A stretch of DNA of 64,000 nucleotides from Brachymonas wangyanguii (GTDB taxonomy: Bacteria > Pseudomonadota > Gammaproteobacteria > Burkholderiales > Burkholderiaceae_C): assembly GCF_045055315.1 (NCBI RefSeq), contig NZ_CP173677.1:186001-250000 (forward strand), read 5' to 3'. The notes beneath the pieces are model-generated. The model did not search any database. It worked only from the letters and a program-made list of their open reading frames with translations, and was not told the DNA's origin. The translations under genes were made by a program, and so were the position numbers. Positions 19,618 to 29,495 of the stretch are shown one piece after another (the stretch's first letter is position 1; every line of letters begins with the position of its first letter).

Positions 19618-21042
19618 TCAGCCGCGCATCAATGCCTCGATCTCGTCGGCATCGACTGGCACGCCGCGCGTGATCAGCTCGCAGCCGCTGTCGGTCAGCA
19701 CCGCATCGTCCTCGATGCGGATGCCGATGTGCCAGAAGCGTTCCGGCACCGTATCGGACGGGCGGATGTACAGGCCGGGCTCTATGGTGGTGACCATGCC
19801 CGGCTGCAGGATGCGGCTCGGGCGCTCCAGCACGGTCTTGCCGCTGACCGGATCGAATCGCTCCTGCGTCTGATCGGCCTCGGACGGTTCCACATAACTG
19901 CCGCAATCGTGCACATCCATGCCCAGCCAGTGGCCGGTGCGGTGCATGTAGAAAGGCTGGTAGGCGCGCTGCTCCAGCACGTCCTGCAGGCCGCCGACCT
20001 TGCTGCGATCCAGGATGCCCAGATCCAGCAGGCCTTGCGCCAGCACTTCCAGCGCGGCCTGGTGCGCGTCATTGAAGCGGCGGCCCGGTGCGGTGGCGTC
20101 TACCGCAGCCTGTTGTGCCGCCAGCACCACGTCATACACGGCGCGCTGTTCGGCGCTGAAGCGACCATCGGCCGGGAAGGTGCGCGTGATGTCGCTGGCG
20201 TAGCCGTCCAGCTCGCAGCCGGCATCGATCAGCACCAGCTCGCCGGGGCGCAGCGGCGCGGTATCGGCGCGGTAGTGCAGCACGCAGGCATTGGCACCGG
20301 CGGCAACGATGCTGGTATAGGCGGGGAACTGCGAGCCGTGGCGACGGAATTCGTGCAGCAGCTCGGCTTCCAGATGGTATTCACGCGCATCGGCGCCCAT
20401 GCGCAGCAGGCGTGCACTTTCCTGCATGGCGCGCACATGGGCCTGGGCGCTGATCTGCGCGGCACGGCGCATGATGGCCAGTTCGTGCGCGTCCTTGACC
20501 AGCCGCATCTCGTCCAGCAGCGTGCAGGCATCGAGCTGGCGTGAGGGCGTCACGGCCCCAAGCCGGGTACGCGCACGTACGCCGTCCAGCCAGCCGGCAA
20601 TGCGGCCTTCCAGGCCGGCATGGGTGGCAAACGGGTAGGCAACGACGTCGGCACCATCCAGCAGGGCCGGCATTTCCTGGTCGATCAGCGCCTGGCTGAA
20701 GGCGGCGTCGATGCCGAGCGTGGCCACGGCCGCCTCCGGGCCGAGTCGGTAGCCGTCCCAGATCTCGCGCTCCAGGTCTTTCGGCTGGCAGAACAGCGTG
20801 CCGTGGGGCTGGCCGTGCGCATCGGTACGCAGCACCAGCGTGGCGTTGGGTTCGGTGAAGCCGGTCAGGTAATAGAAGTAGCTGTCGTGCCGGTACGGAA
20901 AATCGCTGTCGCGGTTGCGAGCGCGCTCGGGTGCAGTCGGGATCACGGCCACGGCGCGCGGGCCGAGCTGTTGCGCCAGCCGGGCGCGGCGCGCGGCGTA
21001 CGGGGAGGAGGAGGCGGAATCGTGCATGGAGCTATTGTGCAT
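19618..21042 (-). CDS. pepP: Xaa-Pro aminopeptidase (aminopeptidase P)
   Basis: The 474-residue cytoplasmic metallopeptidase releases N-terminal residues before proline. The N-terminal creatinase-like domain starts YAARRARLAQQLGPRAVAVIPTAPE and has DFPYRHDSYFYYLTGF. The catalytic pita-bread domain has the metal ligands in LIDAGCELDGYASDITRTFPADGRFS, HRTGHWLGMDVHD and the PGMVTTIEPGLYI block, followed by RIEDDAVLT. Two methionines (21042 and 21027) could start it; neither has a good ribosome binding site. Length and domain order match E. coli PepP. Confidence 0.95.
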   Translation of the reverse strand: MHNSSMHDSASSSPYAARRARLAQQLGPRAVAVIPTAPERARNRDSDFPYRHDSYFYYLTGFTEPNATLVLRTDAHGQPHGTLFCQPKDLEREIWDGYRLGPEAAVATLGIDAAFSQALIDQEMPALLDGADVVAYPFATHAGLEGRIAGWLDGVRARTRLGAVTPSRQLDACTLLDEMRLVKDAHELAIMRRAAQISAQAHVRAMQESARLLRMGADAREYHLEAELLHEFRRHGSQFPAYTSIVAAGANACVLHYRADTAPLRPGELVLIDAGCELDGYASDITRTFPADGRFSAEQRAVYDVVLAAQQAAVDATAPGRRFNDAHQAALEVLAQGLLDLGILDRSKVGGLQDVLEQRAYQPFYMHRTGHWLGMDVHDCGSYVEPSEADQTQERFDPVSGKTVLERPSRILQPGMVTTIEPGLYIRPSDTVPERFWHIGIRIEDDAVLTDSGCELITRGVPVDADEIEALMRG

Positions 21043-21082
21043 GGAGCGGCCAGGCTGCGGCGGCCTGCTTGGTTACAGCTGG

Positions 21083-21112
21083 TTGCAAGAAGCCGTTGCG
21101 GAAACATACAAT
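21083..21112 (+). promoter_or_regulatory. Candidate sigma-70 promoter for cytochrome b561 gene
   Basis: TTGCAA (21083-21088) and TACAAT (21107-21112) are separated by 18 bases in the gap between pepP and the cytochrome b561 gene. Both hexamers are near consensus. The distance to the ATG at 21245 implies a leader of about 125 bases. Confidence 0.45.
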
Positions 21113-21244
21113 CTACAAAGTAATCAGGTATTTTCGGGGGTAACCCTGATGGACGCGCGGGATTGCGGCGTGTCCGGATTGGGCGTGGCCTGCAGTTGCG
21201 GCCGCTTCCCGGCGCACCTGCCGCCTGCATTCCTGAGACATTCC

Positions 21245-21805
21245 ATGAAAGATACCCTGCAAAAACTCTCCACCACCACGGTATTCCTGCACTGGATCGT
21301 GGCCCTGTTCATGATCGTGCTGATGGGCGTCGGCTGGTACATGGCCGAAACCAAGACCTATGCGCTGTACGGCCTGCACAAGTCCTTTGGCGTGGTGATT
21401 GCGGTGTTCGTGCTGTGGCGCGTCATCCACCGTCTGATCAACGGCATGCCCAAGCCGCTGGGCCAGCAGGGCGCCGGCCTGAATGCGCTGGCCAGTTTGG
21501 TGCACTGGGTGCTGCTGATCGGTACCGTGCTGTTCCCGCTGTCCGGCATGGTGATGTCGATCATGGGCGGCAACGGCCTGCAGCTGTTCGGCCTGGAACT
21601 GGTGGCCAACAACCCGGATCTGGCTAATCCCGGCAAGAACCTGCCGCTGGACGGTGCCATGGCGCGCAATGCCCGCCAGGTGCACGGCCTGCTGCTGTGG
21701 GTGATGCTGGGCGCCATCGTGCTGCACGTGGCGGGTGCGTTCAAGCACCACCTGATGGACCAGGACGGCACGCTGAAGCGCATGCTGGGCAAGCCGCTGC
21801 AGTAA
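21245..21805 (+). CDS. cybB: Cytochrome b561 (membrane di-heme, CybB-like)
   Basis: The 186-residue inner-membrane protein has four hydrophobic segments and the histidines expected for two b hemes: H16 (FLHWIVA), H45 (LHKSFG), H87 (VHWVL), H147 (QVHGLL) and H161 (LHVAG). Bacterial CybB oxidises ubiquinol and can pass electrons to superoxide. The open frame starts at 20915, but the upstream part lacks similarity, and the ATG at 21245 matches the family start (MKDTLQKLSTTTVFLHW). A candidate promoter lies 130-160 bases upstream. Confidence 0.9.
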   Translation: MKDTLQKLSTTTVFLHWIVALFMIVLMGVGWYMAETKTYALYGLHKSFGVVIAVFVLWRVIHRLINGMPKPLGQQGAGLNALASLVHWVLLIGTVLFPLSGMVMSIMGGNGLQLFGLELVANNPDLANPGKNLPLDGAMARNARQVHGLLLWVMLGAIVLHVAGAFKHHLMDQDGTLKRMLGKPLQ

Positions 21806-21824
21806 TCCTTGCAGCCTGATCCTG

Positions 21825-21860
21825 CCAGGGCCCGCTGATCGATCCGGTCAGCGGGCCTGG
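21825..21860. terminator. Hairpin between convergent cytochrome b561 and nucleotidyltransferase genes
   Basis: The arms 21825-21838 and 21848-21860 pair over 13 bases with one bulged base and a 9-base loop. The right arm overlaps the last codons of the minus-strand gene. There is no T tract; it may serve both directions. Confidence 0.4.
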
Positions 21861-22627
21861 CTGTTGATGGCTGCCAGGCGCTCCGGCGTGCCGACATCGA
21901 CCCAGCTGCCGTGGTACAGGCTGCCGGTGACGCGGCCCTGCGCCATGGCGGCGCGCAGCAGCGGTGCCAGCGCCGCCACCACGCCAGCCGGATTGCCCGG
22001 TGGAATCTCGCACCAGGGCGGCTGGAACAGCTCGCGGCGCAGCAGGGCGATGGTGCTGTAGGTGTAGCGCGGCAGGCTGCTGTTATCCCGCGCGGTATCG
22101 TGCAGCACGCCATGCGCATCCAGCGCAAAGTCGCCGGCCGGGTTGTGTTCCGGATTCGGCACCAGCCACAGGTGCGCCAGCGCGTCACTGGCCTTGAAAT
22201 GGGCGTATGCGCTGCGGCTGAAGACAAAATCCGGCGCGAAGACATCGCCGGCGGCCAGCCAGAAGGTATCGGCCAGCTGCGGCAGCGCGCGCACAATGCC
22301 GCCGGCGGTTTCCAGCGCCTGGCCAAAATCGATCTCTTCGCGCGAGTAGCGCAGTGTGCTGGCGGGTAGCGGCTGGCCGTGCGCATAGTGCGCGCCAAAC
22401 CAGGCCGGAATCTGCTCGCCCAGCCAGCCGGTATTGACCAGCAACTCGGTAAAGCCCTGGCTGGCCAGCGCGCGCATCGGCCACTCCAGCAAGGGCCGGC
22501 CCTGCACCTGCAGCAGTGGCTTGGGCGTGTGGTCGGTCAGCGGGCGCATGCGGTTGCCGCGGCCGGCAGCCAGCAGCATGGCCTGGGCCGGGGAACGGGG
22601 GGTACTCGGGGTGACAGCGTCAGACAT
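21848..22627 (-). CDS. murU: Sugar nucleotidyltransferase (MurNAc-1-P uridylyltransferase-like)
   Basis: This 259-residue protein is a GT-A type nucleotidyltransferase. It has LAAGRGNRMRPLT (19-31), TPKPLL with Lys36, FWLAAGDVFAPDFV, the base-binding ALETAGGIVRALPQL, and GSWVDVGTPERL near the C terminus. The length and motifs match MurU, which makes UDP-MurNAc from MurNAc-1-phosphate in the peptidoglycan recycling route of pseudomonads and many betaproteobacteria. No amgK kinase gene is beside it, so the specific substrate is inference. The methionine at 22627 is chosen because the longer open frame overlaps the tkt promoter and start. The gene is divergent from tkt. Confidence 0.78.
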   Translation of the reverse strand: MSDAVTPSTPRSPAQAMLLAAGRGNRMRPLTDHTPKPLLQVQGRPLLEWPMRALASQGFTELLVNTGWLGEQIPAWFGAHYAHGQPLPASTLRYSREEIDFGQALETAGGIVRALPQLADTFWLAAGDVFAPDFVFSRSAYAHFKASDALAHLWLVPNPEHNPAGDFALDAHGVLHDTARDNSSLPRYTYSTIALLRRELFQPPWCEIPPGNPAGVVAALAPLLRAAMAQGRVTGSLYHGSWVDVGTPERLAAINSQAR

Positions 22628-22728
22628 GGGCAGGAGTGGGGCTGGCCGGCGCCGGGTGCGTCCGGGTCTGGCGGGATTGTAATTCCCTGCCTGCGTCTGT
22701 GCCTTGTATCCATTTGCTGCAATTGCGC

Positions 22729-22756
22729 TTGACAAGGTTAAAATGGAGGGTATTTC
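22729..22756 (+). promoter_or_regulatory. Candidate promoter for tkt-gap
   Basis: A perfect TTGACA -35 hexamer at 22729-22734 is followed after 16 bases by a weak TATTTC -10. The tkt ATG is 32 bases further on. The weak -10 leaves the exact start uncertain. Confidence 0.4.
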
Positions 22757-22787
22757 CCATTTCATCCACACCCCGGAGTCCACCCGC

Positions 22788-24818
22788 ATGACCTCCACCG
22801 TATCGGCCACCACCATGGCCAATGCCATTCGCGCGCTGTCCATGGATGCCGTACAGCAGGCCAATTCCGGTCACCCCGGTGCCCCGATGGGCATGGCCGA
22901 CATGGCTGTCGCCCTGTGGGGCCAGCACCTGCGTCACAACCCGTCCAACCCGCAGTGGCACGATCGTGACCGTTTCGTGCTCAGCAATGGCCATGCGTCG
23001 ATGCTGATCTACTCGCTGCTGCACCTGACCGGCTACGAGCTGCCGCTGGACGAGTTGAAAAACTTCCGCAAGCTGCACAGCAAGACGCCGGGCCACCCGG
23101 AAGTCGACATCACCCCGGGCGTGGAAACCACGACCGGCCCGCTGGGCCAGGGCATCACCAACGCGGTGGGCATGGCACTGGCAGAAAAACTGCTGGCGGC
23201 CGAATTCAACCGTCCGGGCCACGACATCGTCAACCACCACACCTATGTGTTCCTGGGTGACGGCTGCCTGATGGAGGGCATCAGCCACGAGGCCTGTGCC
23301 CTGGCTGGCGCCTGGAAGCTGGACAAGCTGATCGCGCTGTACGACGACAACGGCATCAGCATTGACGGCCAGGTGCAGCCCTGGTTCGTGGACGATACCG
23401 CCAAGCGCTTCGAGGCCTACCAGTGGAACGTGATCGGTCCGGTCGACGGCCACGATGCCGCTGCCGTGAGCGCCGCCATCGCCCAGGCCAAGGTCGGCAA
23501 CGGCAAGCCCACGCTGATCATCTGCAAGACGCATATCGGCAAGGGCAGCCCGAACCGTGTCGATACCGCCAAGGCGCACGGCGAACCGCTGGGCGCCGAG
23601 GAAATCGCGCTGACGCGCCAGGCGCTGGGCTGGGAACATGGCCCGTTCGAGATTCCGCAGGAGGTCTACGCCGCCTGGGACGCACGCGACGCCGGCCAGA
23701 AGACCGAAGCTGCCTGGGACAGCGTGTTTGCCGGCTACGCCATGGCACACCCGATTCTGGCCGCCGAATTCCTGCGCCGCATGAACGGCCAGCTGAGCGA
23801 TGACTTCGCCCGCATCTGCATCCAGGCTACGCAGCAGGCTGCCGAAAAGGCCGAGACCGTGGCATCGCGCAAGGCTAGCCAGATCGCGCTGAACGCCTTT
23901 ACCGCCGCCATGCCCGAGCTGCTGGGCGGCAGTGCCGACCTGACCGGCTCCAACCTGACCAACACCCCGTCCACGCCGGCCTTCCGCGTCGATGCCGCCG
24001 GTGCCGTGGTCAAGACCGAAGACGGTCAGATCGGCCGCCACATCAACTACGGCGTGCGCGAGTTTGGCATGGCGGCCATCATGAACGGCGTGGCGCTGCA
24101 TGGCGGCTACATCCCCTACGCTGGTACCTTCCTGACCTTCAGCGACTACAGCCGCAACGCGATCCGCATGGCGGCGCTGATGAAGCAGCGCGTGGTGCAC
24201 GTGTTCACGCACGATTCCATCGGCCTGGGTGAAGACGGCCCGACGCACCAGTCGATCGAGCACGCCGCCAGCCTGCGCCTGATTCCGGGCCTGGATGTCT
24301 GGCGCCCGTGCGATACCGCCGAAACGGCGGTCGCCTGGTCGGTGGCATTGCAGAACCGCGAGCGTCCCACGGCACTGCTGCTGAGCCGCCAGAACCTGCC
24401 CTATCTGCCCAAGCATGACCTGAGCATCATCCACAAGGGCGGCTACGTGCTGTCCGATCCGGCTGACGGCCAGTCGCCGCAGGCGGTGCTGATCGCTACC
24501 GGCAGCGAAGTGCAGCTGGCGGTCGAGGCGCAGAAGCAGCTGGCCGAACAGGGCGTGGCAGTGCGCGTGGTCAGCATGCCCAGCAGCACCACCTTCGACC
24601 GCCAGGACGAGGCCTACCGCCAGACCGTGCTGCCGGCCGGCCTGCCGCGCGTGGCGGTGGAAATGGGCGTGACTGCCTTCTGGTACAAGTACGGCTGTGC
24701 GGCCGTGGTCGGTATCGATACCTATGGCGAATCTGCTCCGGCAGGCGCGCTGTTCAAGCATTTCGGATTCACTGCCGATAACGTGGCTGCCCAGGTGCAG
24801 GCCGTGCTCGGTAACTGA
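22788..24818 (+). CDS. tkt: Transketolase
   Basis: The 676-residue thiamine-diphosphate enzyme moves two-carbon units in the pentose phosphate pathway. Motifs are MANAIRALSMDAVQQANSGHPGAPMG (H29 is the conserved substrate histidine), GPLGQGITNAVGMA, LGDGCLMEGISHEA (start of the diphosphate-binding motif) continuing to DDNGISIDG, then GVREFGMAAIMNG and DSIGLGEDGPTHQ in the pyrimidine domain. A GGAG lies 10 bases before the ATG at 22788. It is followed after 45 bases by gap, so the pair is a likely operon linking pentose phosphate and glycolytic carbon flow. Confidence 0.97.
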   Translation: MTSTVSATTMANAIRALSMDAVQQANSGHPGAPMGMADMAVALWGQHLRHNPSNPQWHDRDRFVLSNGHASMLIYSLLHLTGYELPLDELKNFRKLHSKTPGHPEVDITPGVETTTGPLGQGITNAVGMALAEKLLAAEFNRPGHDIVNHHTYVFLGDGCLMEGISHEACALAGAWKLDKLIALYDDNGISIDGQVQPWFVDDTAKRFEAYQWNVIGPVDGHDAAAVSAAIAQAKVGNGKPTLIICKTHIGKGSPNRVDTAKAHGEPLGAEEIALTRQALGWEHGPFEIPQEVYAAWDARDAGQKTEAAWDSVFAGYAMAHPILAAEFLRRMNGQLSDDFARICIQATQQAAEKAETVASRKASQIALNAFTAAMPELLGGSADLTGSNLTNTPSTPAFRVDAAGAVVKTEDGQIGRHINYGVREFGMAAIMNGVALHGGYIPYAGTFLTFSDYSRNAIRMAALMKQRVVHVFTHDSIGLGEDGPTHQSIEHAASLRLIPGLDVWRPCDTAETAVAWSVALQNRERPTALLLSRQNLPYLPKHDLSIIHKGGYVLSDPADGQSPQAVLIATGSEVQLAVEAQKQLAEQGVAVRVVSMPSSTTFDRQDEAYRQTVLPAGLPRVAVEMGVTAFWYKYGCAAVVGIDTYGESAPAGALFKHFGFTADNVAAQVQAVLGN

Positions 24819-24863
24819 ACTTTTTTTCCGGTTTCCAGTTTCATATATCAAGGAGAAAATCCC

Positions 24864-25868
<1,005 letters not shown>

Positions 25869-25893
25869 GCGTCTCCGCCTGACCTGAGTCACG

Positions 25894-25925
25894 AGCCGGC
25901 CTGATGCAGATCAGGCCGGCTTTTT
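25894..25925 (+). terminator. Strong intrinsic terminator after gap
   Basis: A perfect 12-base stem (25894-25905 with 25910-25921) and 4-base loop are followed by a run of five T. It lies 26 bases past the gap stop. Confidence 0.92.
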
Positions 25926-26034
25926 CATATCCGTCGTCTGGCGGAGCGGCAAGCGCCGGCGCGTGGCTTATCATCAGGCTATCCCCCCTTCAGAAATCCG
26001 GTAGCACGGGTGCTGCCCAGTCAGGAGCTGTTGC

Positions 26035-26841
26035 ATGAAAGTTTCCGCCATCCAGATGGTGTCCGGCACCTCGGTTGCCACCAACATGATCACTGCCCAG
26101 GAGCTGCTGCGCGAGGCCGCCGGCAAGGGTGCCGAGCTGGCGATCCTGCCCGAGTACTTCTGCCAGATGGCGCTGCGCGACGAGCAGAAGCTGGAGCTGG
26201 CGGAAGAGCCGGGCCAGGGCCCGCTGCAGAATTTCCTGGCCGAGATGGCGAATGACCTGAACCTGTGGCTGGTGGGCGGCGCAATTCCGCTGCGCAGCGA
26301 GGATCCGAATCGTGTCACCAACAGTTCGCTGGTGTACAACCCGGACGGCAAGCAGGTGGCGCGCTACGACAAGATCCACTTGTTCGCCTTTCACCGTGGT
26401 GGCGAGAGCTATGACGAGTCGCGTGTGCAAGTGGCGGGAGCCGAGCCGGTGACGTTTGACCTGCCGTCCACGGATGGCCACACCTGGCGTGTTGGCCTGT
26501 CGACCTGCTATGACCTGCGCTTCCCGGAGCTGTACCGCCAGCTGGCGGCTGACCTGATCGTGGTGCCGAGCGCGTTTACCTACACCACTGGCCAGTCGCA
26601 CTGGGAAATCCTGCTGCGCGCACGTGCCATCGAGAACCTGGCCTATGTGGCGGCCCCGGCACAAGGTGGCCGCCATGAAAACGGCCGCCGCACCTGGGGC
26701 CAGACCATGATCGTCAACCCCTGGGGCAAGCTGCTGGCCGAACGCGCCAACGATGCCGGCGTGGTGACGGCCAACTGTGACTGGGAGATGATGCAGGAGA
26801 TGCGCCAGCAGCTGCCGGCGCTGGGGCATCGACGATTGTAA
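26035..26841 (+). CDS. Carbon-nitrogen hydrolase (nitrilase superfamily, Nit1/deaminated-glutathione amidase-like)
   Basis: The 268-residue protein has the Glu-Lys-Cys triad of the superfamily: E40 in ILPEYF, K113 in YDKIHLF, and C158 in STCYDLRFPELYR. QSHWEILLRARAIENLAYV and GHENGRRTWGQTM-like motifs place it with the Nit1/YafV group. These cytoplasmic amidases hydrolyse omega-amides such as deaminated glutathione or alpha-ketoglutaramate. It stands alone behind the gap terminator. The exact substrate is inference. Confidence 0.9.
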   Translation: MKVSAIQMVSGTSVATNMITAQELLREAAGKGAELAILPEYFCQMALRDEQKLELAEEPGQGPLQNFLAEMANDLNLWLVGGAIPLRSEDPNRVTNSSLVYNPDGKQVARYDKIHLFAFHRGGESYDESRVQVAGAEPVTFDLPSTDGHTWRVGLSTCYDLRFPELYRQLAADLIVVPSAFTYTTGQSHWEILLRARAIENLAYVAAPAQGGRHENGRRTWGQTMIVNPWGKLLAERANDAGVVTANCDWEMMQEMRQQLPALGHRRL

Positions 26842-26872
26842 ACGCTCTGCGTCTGCCATCTGCCTGATCACC

Positions 26873-26901
26873 TGCCCCGTACAGCTGGCGCTGGCGGGGC
26901 A
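26873..26901 (+). terminator. Possible terminator after nitrilase-family gene
   Basis: Outer arms of 7 bases (26873-26879 and 26895-26901) enclose a 4-base inner stem (26882-26885 with 26890-26893). The following bases are only mildly T-rich. Confidence 0.45.
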
Positions 26902-27031
26902 TTGTCATGCTGGCGTCGTGTAGGCTGCCCGGGTAGCCTGGAAATGGCACCATGCGCGAGGCTGGCTATCTGCCTGCTTCTCTTGCCGGTGCACTATCTT
27001 TCTGTGACGCTTTTTCATTTAAAGGACCCCC

Positions 27032-27481
27032 ATGCGCGAAGCCCTCATAGCCATGGTCATCATCGCCGGCAGCGCCATGCCGATCCAGGCCGCCATCAAC
27101 AGCCAGCTGCGCAGTGGCCTGCTCGGCAGCCCGGTGCTGGCCAGCCTGGTCTCGTTTGCCATGGGCACGCTGGCCTTGCTGCTGGTCTACTTTGGCGCGC
27201 TGCGCGGTGGCCTGCCCAGCATGGCCGAACTGGGCAAGACGCAGTGGTGGATGTGGCTGGGCGGACCGCTCGGGGCGTTCTTTGTGCTCACCAGCATCCT
27301 GGCAGCACCGCGCATTGGCGCGGCCAGCATGATCGTGCTGTTCGTTGCCGGCCAGATCCTGATGGCGCTGGTGCTGGATCACTTTGGCCTGCTCGGCATG
27401 CCGCTGCGTGAAGTCAACGCTACGCGCCTGCTCGGTGCCGCGCTGGTGCTGGTTGGCGCGCTGCTCGTCACGCGCGGTTGA
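27032..27481 (+). CDS. DMT family transporter, YdcZ/DUF606 type
   Basis: The 149-residue membrane protein has five hydrophobic segments. Its IAGSAMPIQAAINSQLR start and SPVLASLVSFAMGTLALL segment are typical of the YdcZ (DUF606) family, a half-size member of the drug/metabolite transporter superfamily that probably dimerises. The later GGPLGAFFVLTSILAAPRIGAAS and LGAALVLVGALLVTR fit the same fold. An AAAGGA site precedes the ATG at 27032. The substrate is unknown. Confidence 0.87.
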   Translation: MREALIAMVIIAGSAMPIQAAINSQLRSGLLGSPVLASLVSFAMGTLALLLVYFGALRGGLPSMAELGKTQWWMWLGGPLGAFFVLTSILAAPRIGAASMIVLFVAGQILMALVLDHFGLLGMPLREVNATRLLGAALVLVGALLVTRG

Positions 27482-27487
27482 GGCATG

Positions 27488-27522
27488 AAAAAACCGGCTG
27501 CGGCACAGGGCCACAGCCGGTT
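27488..27522 (-). terminator. Intrinsic terminator for the choice-of-anchor I lipoprotein gene
   Basis: Arms 27492-27500 and 27514-27522 form a 9-base stem, extendable by three pairs. On the minus strand it is followed by a T tract (A run 27488-27493 as written). It lies between convergent genes and may also act weakly in the plus direction. Confidence 0.8.
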
Positions 27523-27557
27523 GCATCCGTCAGTCAGGCCAGGCCTGACTTAGGGGA

Positions 27558-29414
27558 TCAATAGGTCAGGATCAGCTGGTAGATCGAGGTCGTACCGCTC
27601 ACCTCGTTGCCCACCATCAGCAGCGGCTTGCCGTTAGGCGACTGGGCTGCCGGGATAAACGCCAGGCCTTCCGGACCCAGGTCACCCGCCTTCACGGTAG
27701 ACGGATCCTTGATCGTCCAGTCTTCACGCGTGTTGATGTAATCCACCTGCTCCGGGGCCGTCGGCTTGCTGATGTCATACACCAGCACGCCACCCATGCG
27801 CTCCAGGCCGATAAAGGCAAAGGTCTTCTCGCCAATCTTGCCGACAGTCACGCCTTCCGGCTCCGGACCCTTGTTGTCGCTGCGGTTGTCCATCGAGCTG
27901 CCAGCTTCGTGGTTGGAGTTGAAGAAGTCCTTGCACGGGATATTGCGTGCCGCACCGGCCTTGCAGCTGTCGCTGGACAGGAACTGCTCCATCGCATCGC
28001 CGGAGTCCCATACCAGCTGGCCCTTGTCATTCCAGATCGAGAAGGAGCGCGCACCGTAGGCGTACAGTGCGTCGTACATCAGGCGGTCACCCTTGGGGTC
28101 GGCCACGCCGGAGGCGTTGTACATCTTGGGCGAACCGTCGGCGTTGGTCTGGTAGCCCTGCGTCCAGGTCACCGTCAGGCGGCCCAGCTGGTCGTCTTCG
28201 CGGCAGTCACCCGGCTTGCCGGCTTCGGCACCGCAGTAGCCAAACACGGCCGGGTTCAGCAGGCCACCCTTGGCCATGGCCGCCAGCTGCGGCGGCAGGT
28301 CGTCACCGGCGCGGCCAGACCAGCCCTTGGCGTTGATCAGGTGCTTGGCACGGAACTCCTCGACAAAGCCCTTGCTGGCGTCGCCCGCCCAGTAGGCCTT
28401 GTTGTCCTCGCCCCAGGCGCGTGCATCGCCCTCGTTGGCGCTCACCAGATAGGTCTTGCCGTCCACCTCGTAGGCGGCAATCGCATCCGGCAGGAACAGG
28501 CCGCGCACGCCAGGCCAGGTGCGGATATCCACCTTCAGGTCGGTATCGCTGGCATCAATGCCATTGCCGTCCTTGCCATGGTCCTTGAAGCCCATCGGCA
28601 CGATATCGGTCACCTTGGCATTCGCCACATCGATGATGGCGAAGGCATTGTTTTCCTGCAGCGACGCCCAGGCCGTCTTGCCATCGGCCGACACGGCGAT
28701 GTATTCCGGCTCCAGGTCTTGGGCGGCGGTGGCGTTCGGGCCAAAGACGCGCACGCCCTTCTTCAGCAGCTCGGCCTTGTCAAAGGCCTTGAAATCGGCG
28801 GTGCGCACCACCGGCTTGGCCGGATCGCGCACGTCCACCACGCTGATCGAGCCTTCCGGATCGATCTGGTAGTCATCGCTCGGCTCGCCTTCGTTGGCCA
28901 CCAGCACGGTCTGGCCGTCCGGCGTGAAGGTCAGCATGTCGGGCAGGGCGCCCACTTCGGCCTTGCCCAGCAGGCTCAGGTCGCTGGCCTTGTACAGCGC
29001 CAGCAGGCCCTTGTCGGTCTTGGTGGCGGCCTGCACGGCCACGGCCACCAGGCCCTCATGCACGGCCACGCTGTTGATGGAGGCGCCGGGCAGCAGCTTG
29101 GTGGCATCGATCGTGCCGATGTGCTCCGGCTTGGCCGGATCCGTCATGTCGATCACGTCCACGGCACCCTTCTGGGCGTTGACGATGAAGCCGCGCTTGC
29201 TCTTGGCATCAAACGCCGGGATTTCGGCAGCGCTTTCGCCAAACACGCCGCTGTCATAGGCACCGATCTTTTCCAGCACCACAGTCTTGGGCGTGGCCTC
29301 TACCGGGGCAGCGGGAGCAGCAGGCTTGTTGTCATCGCCGCCGCAGGCAGCAAGGGCGGCAGCAGCCACCAGCGACAGCAGCAGGTGGCGGGGGAATGTG
29401 GTCAGCTTGGACAT
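27558..29414 (-). CDS. Choice-of-anchor I family lipoprotein (beta-propeller-like)
   Basis: The 618-residue protein has a signal peptide and lipobox (LAACGG, Cys24), then a low-complexity Pro/Ala linker. The body resembles the choice-of-anchor I domain, whose repeats suggest a beta propeller: IPAFDAKSKRGFIVNAQKGAVDVIDMTDPAKPE, LPDMLTFTPDGQTVLVANEGEPSDDYQIDPEGSISVVDV, EYIAVSADGKTAWASLQENNA, GPEPEGVTVG, FIGLERMGGVLVYDI and LGPEGLAFIPA. Such proteins are secreted or surface-bound and sometimes linked to phosphatase domains; the biochemical role is unclear. The methionine at 29414 directly precedes the signal peptide; the frame continues to 29468 with no signal character. A T-tract terminator follows. 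Confidence 0.85.
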   Translation of the reverse strand: MSKLTTFPRHLLLSLVAAAALAACGGDDNKPAAPAAPVEATPKTVVLEKIGAYDSGVFGESAAEIPAFDAKSKRGFIVNAQKGAVDVIDMTDPAKPEHIGTIDATKLLPGASINSVAVHEGLVAVAVQAATKTDKGLLALYKASDLSLLGKAEVGALPDMLTFTPDGQTVLVANEGEPSDDYQIDPEGSISVVDVRDPAKPVVRTADFKAFDKAELLKKGVRVFGPNATAAQDLEPEYIAVSADGKTAWASLQENNAFAIIDVANAKVTDIVPMGFKDHGKDGNGIDASDTDLKVDIRTWPGVRGLFLPDAIAAYEVDGKTYLVSANEGDARAWGEDNKAYWAGDASKGFVEEFRAKHLINAKGWSGRAGDDLPPQLAAMAKGGLLNPAVFGYCGAEAGKPGDCREDDQLGRLTVTWTQGYQTNADGSPKMYNASGVADPKGDRLMYDALYAYGARSFSIWNDKGQLVWDSGDAMEQFLSSDSCKAGAARNIPCKDFFNSNHEAGSSMDNRSDNKGPEPEGVTVGKIGEKTFAFIGLERMGGVLVYDISKPTAPEQVDYINTREDWTIKDPSTVKAGDLGPEGLAFIPAAQSPNGKPLLMVGNEVSGTTSIYQLILTY

Positions 29415-29495
29415 GGCAGTTAAAAACAGGTTGAAAGTTCCTGTTTGTAACTGCTCTTTGTTACACATCCGTGAAGCGCCGGAAAACCACCAGGT